This document shows, in pieces, positions 1 through 8,679 of a stretch of 64,000 nt of DNA; the stretch's first letter is position 1, and each line of letters begins with the position of its first letter. A model generated the notes under the pieces. That model did no database searches, was not told where the DNA came from, and saw only the letters and a list, made by a program, of their open reading frames with translations. The stretch spans positions 163,420 to 227,419 of the forward strand of contig NZ_JACHCP010000001.1 of the NCBI RefSeq assembly GCF_014207185.1, in the 5' to 3' direction. The position numbers and the translations under genes are program-made. The stretch comes from Rhodanobacter sp. A1T4. GTDB lineage: Bacteria > Pseudomonadota > Gammaproteobacteria > Xanthomonadales > Rhodanobacteraceae.

Positions 1-323
1 CCTGGTTGAACGGTGCATGGTTCGGCGAGGCCGAGTGCGGCGTCGACATGCAGTTCAATTTTGCCGAGCTGGTGGCACACGCGGCGAAAACGCGGCCGCT
101 GACCGCCGGCACCATCGTCGGCTCGGGCACCATCGCCAATCAGGACACCAGCAAGGGTGCCTCGTGCCTGGCCGAGCAGCGCACGGTGGAAACGCTGCGC
201 GACGGGCAGCCGAAGACGCCGTTCCTCTCGTTTGGAGACAGCTTGCGTATCGATGTCACGGACGCGGACGGCCATAGTATCTTCGGCGCGATTGAGCAGC
301 GAATTGCCCCGCTGAAATCTTGA
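1..323 (+). CDS. Fumarylacetoacetate hydrolase family protein, 3' end only
   Basis: The gene enters from the left edge (codons begin at base 3); about 106 C-terminal residues and the TGA stop are present. The visible part reads WLNGAWFGEAECGVDMQFNF, then VGSGTIAN and SKGASCLAEQRTVE, and ends FGAIEQRI. This pattern is typical of the FAH/2-keto-4-pentenoate hydratase fold, in which acidic residues and a Lys near these loops hold a divalent metal and the diketo acid. In tyrosine catabolism FAH cleaves fumarylacetoacetate to fumarate and acetoacetate. The preceding enzyme of that pathway, maleylacetoacetate isomerase, lies at 13950-14615, which supports this role, though the two are not adjacent. 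Other FAH-superfamily hydrolases cannot be excluded from a fragment. Confidence 0.8.
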   Translation, partial: WLNGAWFGEAECGVDMQFNFAELVAHAAKTRPLTAGTIVGSGTIANQDTSKGASCLAEQRTVETLRDGQPKTPFLSFGDSLRIDVTDADGHSIFGAIEQRIAPLKS

Positions 324-443
324 TAGCGGTGAACTGATGTAACGCGTCACTGTCTAGATGCGCGTATGCCATCTCGACGCGGTATCGTGGCGTTTCATCC
401 GTTCCCCGTTGTTTCTAATCCTCTCCCTACAAGGAAATCCCCC

Positions 444-944
444 ATGTCTCAGGTCACACTCCGCGGCAATCCGGTCAAGGTTGATGGCACCTTTCCCGCC
501 GTTGGCGACAAAGCCCCGGCATTCAAGTTGGTGGGAAAAGATCTCGCCGATGTCACGCTGACCCACTTCAGCGGCAAGCGCAAAGTGTTGAATATTTTCC
601 CCAGCGTGGATACGCCGACGTGTGCGACCTCGGTGCGCCACTTCAACGAGTCCGCCAGCCAGCTCGACAACACCGTGGTGCTTTGCATCTCCGCTGACCT
701 GCCGTTCGCGCAGGCACGCTTCTGTGGTGCTGAAGGCCTGGACAACGTGGTGACCCTGTCCACGCTGCGTGGGCACGAGTTCATCAAGAACTACGGCGTT
801 GCGCTGGCCGAAGGCCCGCTGGCTGGTCTTACCGCGCGTGCGGTCGTGGTACTCGATGAGCAAGATAAGGTGATTCACACCGAGCTGGTCGGCGAGATCG
901 CCAACGAGCCGAATTACGATGCCGCACTGGCTGTGCTGAAGTAA
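444..944 (+). CDS. tpx: Thiol peroxidase Tpx (atypical 2-Cys peroxiredoxin)
   Basis: The 166-residue protein has the usual Tpx length and opens [20 protein letters not shown]. The peroxidatic cysteine is C60 in the motif FPSVDTPTC and the resolving cysteine is C94 in ARFCGAEG, matching the one-chain 2-Cys arrangement of E. coli Tpx. It reduces hydrogen and alkyl peroxides in the cytoplasm or periplasm using thioredoxin. The start at 444 was chosen over an upstream in-frame ATG (366) because AAGGA lies 9 bases before it and because family homology begins exactly here. It is monocistronic: the convergent gapA follows after a shared bidirectional terminator. Confidence 0.95.
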   Translation: MSQVTLRGNPVKVDGTFPAVGDKAPAFKLVGKDLADVTLTHFSGKRKVLNIFPSVDTPTCATSVRHFNESASQLDNTVVLCISADLPFAQARFCGAEGLDNVVTLSTLRGHEFIKNYGVALAEGPLAGLTARAVVVLDEQDKVIHTELVGEIANEPNYDAALAVLK

Positions 945-1034
945 TCGGCGTCAATTCATCAGGCTTCTACTTCGAAAGAGAAAGTCCGGCTCTCCAGGCG
1001 CAGGCTTTTACTCAGAGCTGGCGACCATGGACAA

Positions 1035-1067
1035 AAAGAAAAAGCGCCGCAAGGGCGCTTTTTCTTT
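1035..1067. terminator. Bidirectional Rho-independent terminator between tpx and gapA
   Basis: Two perfect 14-base arms (AAAGAAAAAGCGCC at 1035-1048 and its complement at 1054-1067) surround a 5-base loop. Each strand gives a GC stem followed by a T-rich tail, so it can end both the rightward tpx transcript and the leftward gapA transcript. Confidence 0.9.
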
Positions 1068-1083
1068 GGCAACTTATGACGGA

Positions 1084-2205
<1,122 letters not shown>

Positions 2206-2260
2206 TCACAGGGTATGGCAGACTTCCCAACCCTACCTGTTTCTATTGTGGTCGAACTTC

Positions 2261-3133
2261 ATGAATCTGCGTCCGAATCGCCTTGCGGTCATGGTTTGCG
2301 CTGGTCTCCTTGGGCTGGCTGCCCCACTGGCGATGTCCTGGGGGCCGGAAGGGCATGCCATCGTGGCCGATATCGCGCAGGCGCATCTGGATCCGGCGGC
2401 GGCGACCGAAGTCGCCTCACTGCTCAAGCTGGAGGGATTCGATCGGCTGGACCAGATTTCCTCGTGGGCCGACGGTAATCGCAAGGAGTTTCCCGGCACC
2501 GGCAGCTGGCATTACGTCGACATTCCGCTCAAGGCCGATAACTACGACGCGACGCGCGACTGCGTGCAGGGCAACTGCATCGTGGCCAAGCTGGATGAAA
2601 ACACGCATGTGCTGGCCGACAAGACGGCCACGCCGCAGGCAAGACTACTCGCGCTGAAATGGGTTGTGCATCTGGTTGGCGACATTCATCAGCCCCTGCA
2701 TGCCGAGGACAATGACGACAAAGGCGGCAACACGGTCCAGGTGCAGTTTTTCGGCAAAGGTACCAATCTGCATTCCATCTGGGATGGCGGCATTATCCGG
2801 CAGGCACTCAGCCTTCAACCCGGGCCGCATTACACGTTCGATCACGCCGCTGTGCAGGCGGATGCGATGACGCTGGATGCGGCCATCACGCCGACCCAGC
2901 GCGCAGCGTGGGCAACGGAAAACCTGCTACCGCAGATCGTCGACGCCTCGATCGTCTGGGCCGACGAATCGCACAAGCTGGCGCAGGATGTGGCTTATGT
3001 CGATATCGACAAGCCCTCAGGCGATGCATGGTCGCAGCGTTACCAGCAGAAGGCGTGGCCGGTGATTCAGACGCGCCTGGAGCAGGGTGGTGTGCGTCTG
3101 GCTGAAGTGTTGAACGAGGCGCTGTCGAACTGA
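2261..3133 (+). CDS. Secreted S1/P1-type zinc nuclease
   Basis: The 290-residue protein starts with a Sec signal peptide (about residues 1-24, ending LAAPLAMS). The mature chain then begins with the invariant Trp-Gly (WGPEGHAIVADIAQ), where the N-terminal Trp and the His ligate zinc in S1/P1 nucleases. Further conserved segments are ISSWADGNR, WHYVDIP, the HLVGDIHQPLHAED metal cluster and GGNTVQVQFFGKGTNLHSIWDGG. The family cleaves single-stranded DNA and RNA and removes 3'-phosphates in the periplasm or outside the cell. No strong ribosome site precedes ATG 2261, but the signal peptide makes this start convincing. It stands alone between gapA and pyk. Confidence 0.9.
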   Translation: MNLRPNRLAVMVCAGLLGLAAPLAMSWGPEGHAIVADIAQAHLDPAAATEVASLLKLEGFDRLDQISSWADGNRKEFPGTGSWHYVDIPLKADNYDATRDCVQGNCIVAKLDENTHVLADKTATPQARLLALKWVVHLVGDIHQPLHAEDNDDKGGNTVQVQFFGKGTNLHSIWDGGIIRQALSLQPGPHYTFDHAAVQADAMTLDAAITPTQRAAWATENLLPQIVDASIVWADESHKLAQDVAYVDIDKPSGDAWSQRYQQKAWPVIQTRLEQGGVRLAEVLNEALSN

Positions 3134-3197
3134 GCCGGTGGACAAGGCCAGCGCCTCGGTGCAGTTGTACTCAAGTGTGTCGGCGGTGTACGTGCGG

Positions 3198-3212
3198 TGA
3201 TATTTTTTATCA
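3198..3212. promoter_or_regulatory. AT-rich 15-bp palindrome upstream of pyk
   Basis: TGATA and TATCA form perfect arms around five T residues, and CGG/CCG bases flank the site imperfectly. It lies about 85 bases before the pyk start in a short intergenic region. It could be an operator or part of the promoter; no binding protein is evident. Confidence 0.3.
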
Positions 3213-3296
3213 TCCGGCTTTATGAAAAGGCGTGGAAGTGGCCAGTTGTGGCGTTGCATCGTGGCAACCCTGCGTCGAAATTGCTAAGTTGTCCGG

Positions 3297-4772
3297 ATGA
3301 CAAACGAACTCACGCAGACACGTCGTACCAAAATCGTTGCCACCCTGGGGCCCGCTACCGATGCACCCGGCATGCTGGAGCGCATCATTAGCGAGGGGGT
3401 GGATGTAGTCCGACTCAACCTCTCGCATGGGCAACCCGATGATCATCGGGCTCGCGCTATTGCCGTGCGCGAAGCGGCAGCGAAAGTGGGACGGGAAGTG
3501 GGCATCCTGGCGGATCTTCAGGGCCCGAAAATTCGCATCGAGCGCTTCGCCAATGGCCCGATCGAGCTGCAAACGGGCGCCACCTTTGTGTTGGAGTGCC
3601 GGCCCGATGCGGCTCCGGGCAATCTCGACCACGTTGGCGTGAGCTACTACGGTCTGCCACATGACGTGCAAGCGGGCGACGTGCTGTTGCTCGACGATGG
3701 CCTGGTCGCGCTGGACGTGATCACCGTGCAGGGTGCGGACATTCATTGCCTCGTGCAGATCGGCGGCAAGCTGTCCGATCGCAAAGGGCTGAACCGTCAG
3801 GGCGGTGGGCTTTCGGTGGAGGCGTTGTCGGACAAGGATCGCAACGACATCAAGCTGGCCGCCGAGATCGGCGCGGACTTTCTGGCCGTATCGTTCGTAC
3901 GCTCTGCCGCGGATATGAATCAGGCTCGCCAGCTGCTGCACGATGCCGGTGGAAACGCCGCGCTGGTGGCGAAAATCGAGCGTGCCGATGCGATTCCGGT
4001 GCTGGGCGAGATCATCGACGCGTCCGATGTAGTTATGGTGGCGCGCGGCGATCTGGGTGTTGAAATCGGCGACGCCGAATTGCCCGGTCTGCAGAAAAAA
4101 ATTATCCGCGAGTCGGTGCAGCGAAACCGTGCGGTGATCACCGCCACGCAGATGCTGCAGTCGATGGTGCGCTCGCCGATTCCCACCCGTGCTGAAGTAC
4201 TCGACGTCGCCAACGCGGTGATCGACGGCACCGACGCCGTCATGCTGTCGGAAGAAACCGCCGCCGGTGCCCATCCCGACAAGGCGGTGGCGGCCATGCG
4301 CCGAATCTGCCTCGGCGCCGAACGTCAGTTCGAACCGAAGGAAGATCTCACTGGGCTTGATCGCAAAATCGACCGTACCGACCAGGCGATCGCGCTGGCG
4401 GCCATGCTGCTGGCCAGCGAGTTGGGTGTGCGCGCGATCGTCGCACTGACCGAGTCCGGCGCCACGGCGCAGTGGCTGTCGCGCTACCGCAGCGCGGTGC
4501 CGATCTACGCGTTGTCGCCGTTCGACGATGCGCGCCGCCGCATGCTGATGCTGCGCGATGTGCAGCCGGTCAAGTTCAACCACGTCGGCCTGACCAGTGC
4601 ATCGTCCGCACGCGCCGCCGTGCAGCAGTTGTTCGGCGAGGGCAAGTTGAGTGAGGGTGATCGCGTGGTGCTCACCCATGGTGACCACGTCGGCCAGGGT
4701 GGTGGTACCAATACGCTCAAACTGCTTTCGGTCGGCGCAGAAGGGATGGTCGAAAGCCTGCGAGATCTGTGA
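3297..4772 (+). CDS. pyk: Pyruvate kinase
   Basis: The 491-residue protein has the full PK layout. It begins RRTKIVATLGPATDAPGMLE, followed by RLNLSHG, the B-domain insertion (about residues 70-165), the metal and phosphoenolpyruvate site around LVAKIERADAI, RGDLGVEIGDAELPGLQKKI, and the active-site segment RAVITATQMLQSM. A C-terminal allosteric domain (about 350-491) follows. It transfers phosphate from PEP to ADP. The ATG at 3297 directly precedes the conserved N-terminus. The gene sits 163 bases after the nuclease gene with no clear terminator between, and upstream of the class I aldolase gene fba. Confidence 0.96.
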   Translation: MTNELTQTRRTKIVATLGPATDAPGMLERIISEGVDVVRLNLSHGQPDDHRARAIAVREAAAKVGREVGILADLQGPKIRIERFANGPIELQTGATFVLECRPDAAPGNLDHVGVSYYGLPHDVQAGDVLLLDDGLVALDVITVQGADIHCLVQIGGKLSDRKGLNRQGGGLSVEALSDKDRNDIKLAAEIGADFLAVSFVRSAADMNQARQLLHDAGGNAALVAKIERADAIPVLGEIIDASDVVMVARGDLGVEIGDAELPGLQKKIIRESVQRNRAVITATQMLQSMVRSPIPTRAEVLDVANAVIDGTDAVMLSEETAAGAHPDKAVAAMRRICLGAERQFEPKEDLTGLDRKIDRTDQAIALAAMLLASELGVRAIVALTESGATAQWLSRYRSAVPIYALSPFDDARRRMLMLRDVQPVKFNHVGLTSASSARAAVQQLFGEGKLSEGDRVVLTHGDHVGQGGGTNTLKLLSVGAEGMVESLRDL

Positions 4773-4876
4773 TGACTTGAGGGGTTCCTGATCTTTTCCA
4801 GGGTGGTGTGTCGTGCATCGAAGAGACGGCTACACTCTGACCGCACGCTTCCCAGCGCCCCACCGAGGAGATCGCC

Positions 4877-5317
4877 ATGAAATCGATATTTCGCCCGCTA
4901 GCTCAGGGTTTGTTGCTGGCTTTGGCTCTTGGGTGCGCCGCGCCCGCGATGGCGCAGTCGCACAGAATCGACCCGCAAAATCTGTTTCATTACTGGATTT
5001 TGCTCAACACCAATGTGCAGATGGACGCACCCAACAGCGGCCTGAATCTGGACAAGCCCGGCTGCGTGGCGGTGACTTACACCGTGGGCTCGGGCGGCAT
5101 TCCGATGAACGTGAAGGTGGCCAAGGTCGTACCGCGCAGCGATCTGGGCCCGGCCGCGGCCAGCGCGGTTTCCAATTTTCGCTACGGCCCGTCGCTGACC
5201 AACCACGATGGTGATCCGGTGGATACCTATTACGTCGTGCCGTTCAATTCGCCCGACGACAAGGCACAGCGCCAGACGCTGATGGATGCCTGCAAGCTGC
5301 CCGGATACAACCAGTAA
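4877..5317 (+). CDS. Small secreted TonB C-terminal-domain-like protein
   Basis: The 146-residue protein has a clear Sec signal peptide (MKSIFRPLAQGLLLALALGC...AMA, about 26 residues). The remainder includes KPGCVAVTYTVGSGGIPMNVKVAKVVPRSDLGPAAASAVSNFRYGP, a pattern resembling the TonB/TolA C-terminal fold (value followed by a variable beta-hairpin, then an Ala-rich helix and a short FRYGP strand). It lacks the N-terminal membrane anchor and Pro-rich spacer of true TonB, so energy transduction is unlikely; it may be a periplasmic TonB-fold protein. GAGGAG lies upstream of ATG 4877. A C-terminal and a mid-chain Cys could form a disulfide. The function is unknown. Confidence 0.65.
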   Translation: MKSIFRPLAQGLLLALALGCAAPAMAQSHRIDPQNLFHYWILLNTNVQMDAPNSGLNLDKPGCVAVTYTVGSGGIPMNVKVAKVVPRSDLGPAAASAVSNFRYGPSLTNHDGDPVDTYYVVPFNSPDDKAQRQTLMDACKLPGYNQ

Positions 5318-5384
5318 GCAAGCCGTCGCCGGGCTAAAAGGCCCGTTGCTGAGCCACCGACACGTCCGTTTCGCCAATCTGGCC

Positions 5385-5390
5385 TATAAT
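5385..5390 (+). promoter_or_regulatory. -10 box of a likely fba promoter
   Basis: A perfect TATAAT lies 84 bases upstream of the fba ATG. The -35 region at 17-bp spacing is poor. If it is used, transcription would start near 5396-5398, just before the terminator-like hairpin at 5407-5438. Confidence 0.45.
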
Positions 5391-5406
5391 TCACGTCTTG
5401 AACCCT

Positions 5407-5438
5407 GCCGCTTCCACCCCGAAGCGGCTATCTTTTTT
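5407..5438 (+). terminator. Terminator-like hairpin in the fba leader
   Basis: GCCGCTTC and GAAGCGGC form a perfect 8-bp stem with a 6-base loop, followed by TATC and six T residues, which is a textbook intrinsic terminator. It lies 3' of the TATAAT at 5385 and only 36 bases before the fba ATG. It may simply end transcription from the upstream genes, or it may act as an attenuator for fba. Confidence 0.65.
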
Positions 5439-5473
5439 GCGGTCACGCATCGCCTTCGCACTACGGAGTCATC

Positions 5474-6481
5474 ATGAGTATTGAAGATCTCGAAAGCATC
5501 GCATTGGCGATGGTTGCGCCCGGCAAGGGCATCATCGCCATCGACGAGTCGACCAACACCATTGCCAAGCGGTTCGAGTCCGTAGGCATCGAAAATACCG
5601 AAGAAAATCGTCGGGCGTACCGCGAGCTGCTGCTGACTACGCCGGGCCTGTCCGAGCATATTTCCGGCGCGATCCTGTATGACGAGACGATTCGTCAGTC
5701 GACCAAGGACGGCGTGCCGTTCACCCAGATCATGAAGAAGGCCGGCATCATTCCGGGTATCAAGGTCGACAAGGGGCCGCAGCCTTTGGCCGGCTTCCCC
5801 GGTGATGTGGTCACCGAAGGTCTCGATGGTCTGCGCGAGCGCCTGCAGGAATACGCCAAGCTCGGCGCACAGTTCGCCAAGTGGCGCGCGGTGATCAACA
5901 TCAGCGAAGACAACCCCAGCTCCACCGCCATCGAAGCCAACTGCCACGTGCTGGCCCGCTACGCTGCGCTGTGCCAGGAAGCGGGCATCGTGCCGATGGT
6001 TGAGCCGGAAGTGATCATGGACGGCGACCACAGCATCGAAGTCAGCTACGAGGTGCACGAAGCCGTGCTGCGCAGCCTGTTCAATGCGCTGTACGAGCAG
6101 AACGTGATGCTGGAAGGCACCATTCTGAAAGTCAGCATGGTCATTCCAGGCAAGGATTCCGACGAGCAGGTCGACGTCGAGGAAGTGGCCGAGGCTACCG
6201 TGCGCGTGCTCAAGACCACCGTGCCGGCCTCGCTGCCGGGCATCGTGTTCCTCTCCGGTGGCCAGACCGACGAGCAGTCCACGGCACACCTCAACGCGAT
6301 GAACCGCATCGGGCCGCACCCGTGGCCGCTGTCGTTCTCCTACGGTCGTGCCATGCAGCAGGCGGCACTGAAGCTGTGGGCGAAAGACATGAAGGCGAAC
6401 TACGCCGAAGCCCAGAAGACCGTGCATGCGCGCGCGCGCGACAATGGCCTAGCGGCGCTGGGTCAGTGGAACGCCAAGTAA
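5474..6481 (+). CDS. fba: Class I fructose-bisphosphate aldolase
   Basis: The 335-residue protein matches the animal-like class I (Schiff-base) aldolase family rather than the zinc class II type. Visible hallmarks are GKGIIAIDESTNTIAKRFE near the N-terminus, VPMVEPEVIMDGDH, and the Schiff-base lysine K219 in ILKVSMVIPGK. FLSGGQTDEQSTAHLNAMN and PWPLSFSYGRAMQ bind phosphate. It cleaves fructose 1,6-bisphosphate to glyceraldehyde 3-phosphate and dihydroxyacetone phosphate. CGGAG lies just upstream of ATG 5474. A strong palindromic terminator follows at 6518. Class I enzymes in xanthomonads are commonly located in this glycolytic cluster. Confidence 0.95.
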   Translation: MSIEDLESIALAMVAPGKGIIAIDESTNTIAKRFESVGIENTEENRRAYRELLLTTPGLSEHISGAILYDETIRQSTKDGVPFTQIMKKAGIIPGIKVDKGPQPLAGFPGDVVTEGLDGLRERLQEYAKLGAQFAKWRAVINISEDNPSSTAIEANCHVLARYAALCQEAGIVPMVEPEVIMDGDHSIEVSYEVHEAVLRSLFNALYEQNVMLEGTILKVSMVIPGKDSDEQVDVEEVAEATVRVLKTTVPASLPGIVFLSGGQTDEQSTAHLNAMNRIGPHPWPLSFSYGRAMQQAALKLWAKDMKANYAEAQKTVHARARDNGLAALGQWNAK

Positions 6482-6517
6482 TTCGGTCGTTTATCCTGCT
6501 GGTTTCGTAAGCGAGAT

Positions 6518-6548
6518 AAAAAACGGGCGCCTCAGGCGCCCGTTTTTT
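6518..6548. terminator. Bidirectional terminator between fba and the first barrel gene
   Basis: Arms AAAAAACGGGCGCC and GGCGCCCGTTTTTT are perfect complements around a 3-base loop, with a T-tract on the plus side and an A-tract that gives a T-tract on the minus side. It ends fba (rightward) and the barrel gene at 6607 (leftward). A near copy lies at 7563-7591. Confidence 0.92.
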
Positions 6549-6606
6549 TTGCTCTTTAGATATCAGGGCGTCATCGAAATCCCTGACGCCCTTTTGCGGG
6601 TACTTC

Positions 6607-7290
6607 TTAGAAACGGTACTCGGCGCTGGCAGTCAGCGTGTTGGTGTCAAGACCGACGCGGGTGCCGGCGAACTGGCCGTTGGTCAGGCTCTGGTCGCGG
6701 TTGACGCCGTAGTAGGTGTAGTTGACGCCGACCGACCAATTCCGGTTGATATCCCAGCCCGTACCCACGCCGGCGTAGTAGCCGATGTTGTTGGAGAAGC
6801 TGCGACGCACAGGGAACTCGGTATCTTCAGACAGCGTCGAACCATGCGCATCGAACACACCACCGCGCAGGTTGATATACCAGGCTTGGGTGAAGTTCAG
6901 ACGCATCGCGCCACCGAGGGTTGGGCCTCGCAGGCTCGAGCGCGAGTCACCGATAGTGCCGCCGTTCGCCAGATAGGCGTCATTCGCGCTGGATTTTGCG
7001 TCGAACTTGCCAAGGTAGACGTAACCCAGCTCGGCGCCGACCGACATGTCCGGGCTTACGGCCCAGCGGTAGCCACCGGTTAGTGAACCGGCATAGTTGG
7101 CCTTGCGATAGGTCTGATTGTCATTGGCGCGGCTGGCGCCAAGGTCGCCATCAACATACCAACCGGAATGCGACTTCCAGCCCGACTGTGTGGTGCTGCT
7201 GTCAGTGGTGCTGGCGTCTTGCGCAAAGACTGCAGGGATGGCGAGAACGCCGGCTGTGGCGAGTGCGATAGCAAACAATGTCTTTTTCAT
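6607..7290 (-). CDS. Outer-membrane beta-barrel protein, copy 1
   Basis: The 227-residue protein has a Sec signal (MKKTLFAIALATAGVLAIPAVFA, cleaved near residue 23) and a mature part rich in alternating aromatic and Gly segments (WYVDGDLGASRAN, AGSLTGGYRW, VGAELGYVYLG, WYINLRGGVFD, YYAGVGTGWDINRNWSVGVNYTYYG). It ends with the outer-membrane signature AEYRF, whose C-terminal Phe is read by the BAM complex. The pattern fits an 8-stranded OmpA/OmpW-like barrel without a peptidoglycan-binding domain. TTAGGAG lies 9 bases before the ATG. It is paralogous to the next gene (copy 2), with shared signal peptide, TGWDIN motif and C-terminus. The role is unknown; structural or stress porins are possible. 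Confidence 0.82.
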   Translation of the reverse strand: MKKTLFAIALATAGVLAIPAVFAQDASTTDSSTTQSGWKSHSGWYVDGDLGASRANDNQTYRKANYAGSLTGGYRWAVSPDMSVGAELGYVYLGKFDAKSSANDAYLANGGTIGDSRSSLRGPTLGGAMRLNFTQAWYINLRGGVFDAHGSTLSEDTEFPVRRSFSNNIGYYAGVGTGWDINRNWSVGVNYTYYGVNRDQSLTNGQFAGTRVGLDTNTLTASAEYRF

Positions 7291-7562
7291 CGGGGTGTAC
7301 TCCTAATTTTTTGGGTCCGTCTGCGATTCCGGGGGTTCGGTTGAACGCAAACGGCGCACCTGCTCTAGGCGGTGCTGGTGCATTAGATGGGAATGCACCT
7401 GAAGAGTTTCAATACCGTTAAGTGCAGAATTAAGCCATCGTTAATGTCAAGCTTTTTTAAGGACTTGCAGATGCTTGTCTGGAGGCGCGACAACAGTCTG
7501 GAGGCGCTGGATCAGGGAGAACATCAAGTAACGATGTCGCTCTTCGTACAAAACGAGGGATA
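7291..7562. other. Upstream region of barrel gene copy 1
   Basis: There is no coding potential here. On the minus strand TTGAAA (7407-7412) and TCTAAT (7382-7387) are spaced 19 bases apart and could be a weak promoter for the gene at 6607, with a roughly 90-base leader carrying AGGAG. The rest shows nothing recognisable. Confidence 0.35.
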
Positions 7563-7591
7563 AAAAACGGGCGCCTGAGGCGCCCGTTTTT
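7563..7591. terminator. Terminator after barrel gene copy 2
   Basis: AAAAACGGGCGCC and GGCGCCCGTTTTT form perfect 13-base arms around TGA. The sequence is nearly identical to the terminator at 6518-6548, including the GATA that precedes both. It lies 30 bases beyond the stop of the gene at 7621. Confidence 0.9.
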
Positions 7592-7620
7592 CGTTTTGCT
7601 GGTGCTGTGAAGAGCGTTGC

Positions 7621-8340
7621 TTAGAAACGATACTCGGCATCCACCGACACGATACCGGTCGAGCGACGCACTGCGAAGTTCGAGTTTGTCGGGGTGTCAT
7701 AAATGTTGCCGGCCGACACATGGTAGTAGTCGTACTTCACGCCTACGCCGAAGTGCTGGTTGATATCCCAGCCGGTACCGAGACCACCGTAGAAGCCGCC
7801 GCGATCGCCACCATGGAAGAGATCCTGGCTAACGGTGTCGTTATAGGCACCGCCATCGTTATTGGCATGAAAGTAGCCGCCGTGTGCACTGATATACCAC
7901 TGCGGCAACAAGTTGATGCGACCGTTCGCGCCCAGCTGCCAACCGCGCAACGCGTTTTCCCTGCTGCTCTGGTTGACGGATCCACTGCTGGTCAGATTGC
8001 TGAGCTTGTAATTACCCAGATCGGTGTAACCGGCTTCTAGACCCAGACCAAGATCCGGTCCAACTTTCCAGCGGTAACCGCCAAGCACGTTGTAACCAGT
8101 GCGGCGACCGTTCTTGTTGCTGAAGAGGCTGCCAGAGCCATTGCTGAAGCCGCTGCCGAAGTCGCTGTTCTTGCTGTAGCCGTCGGTGCGGCCAGCGCTG
8201 AGGTCCACAAACCAGTTACCGCTACCGACTGGTTGGCTGGACTGATAGTTGCCGCTGGCAGGGGCCGCATCTTGTGCAAAGACAGGAGCGGCTACTAGAC
8301 CCGTGGTGACGAGGGCGAGGGCGAGTAATGTCTTTTTCAT
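7621..8340 (-). CDS. Outer-membrane beta-barrel protein, copy 2
   Basis: The 239-residue protein starts MKKTLLALALVTTGLVAAPVFAQDA, a Sec signal peptide closely resembling that of copy 1. The mature part has the same order of strands (WFVDLSAGRTD, YNVLGGYRW, LGLEAGYTDLGNYKL, WYISAHGGYFHAN, FYGGLGTGWDINQHFGVGVKYDYYH) and ends VDAEYRF, the BAM-recognised C-terminus. The start at 8340 was chosen because AAGAGG lies 8 bases upstream; an in-frame ATG three codons earlier is possible. It has longer Ser/Asn/Gly-rich loops than copy 1. Together with copy 1 and the two matching terminators it looks like a tandem duplication. The function is unknown. Confidence 0.82.
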   Translation of the reverse strand: MKKTLLALALVTTGLVAAPVFAQDAAPASGNYQSSQPVGSGNWFVDLSAGRTDGYSKNSDFGSGFSNGSGSLFSNKNGRRTGYNVLGGYRWKVGPDLGLGLEAGYTDLGNYKLSNLTSSGSVNQSSRENALRGWQLGANGRINLLPQWYISAHGGYFHANNDGGAYNDTVSQDLFHGGDRGGFYGGLGTGWDINQHFGVGVKYDYYHVSAGNIYDTPTNSNFAVRRSTGIVSVDAEYRF

Positions 8341-8679
8341 GGGGAACACCTCTTCTTAAATTCTTATGCTTGGTTTTAGGCAACAACCCGTAGAGCGCCT
8401 GGGGATGCGTTCAACGGTCGTGCGCGGGGATCGCACAACATGCATTTAACACTTGGAAGCCTGAAGCCAAGCGATATCCGATTTGGAGAAATTAAGGATG
8501 AGTTAATTCGCTGATTTTTTGTTGTCCCGCAGCAATGCCCGTGTGCAGTGAGCGTGATGGCGCCCGTTTGCACCGCTGCTACGACAACGAGGCAGTGCAC
8601 CGGATCGGATCGGATTGGCGACAGCGATTAGCTGATCGGCGACAATTCATTTTTTGCCGAGCCTTCTGGAGATCTGCTG
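8341..8679. other. Intergenic region between barrel copy 2 and tkt
   Basis: This is the divergent promoter region for the leftward barrel gene and the rightward tkt. No convincing gene, hairpin or consensus promoter is visible. AT-rich stretches around 8440-8520 are the most likely promoter area. Confidence 0.3.

Noticed and set aside
3210..4688. Long open frame (492 codons) opposite pyruvate kinase
   Set aside because: It is antisense to pyk over its length, with no family likeness and no ribosome site.
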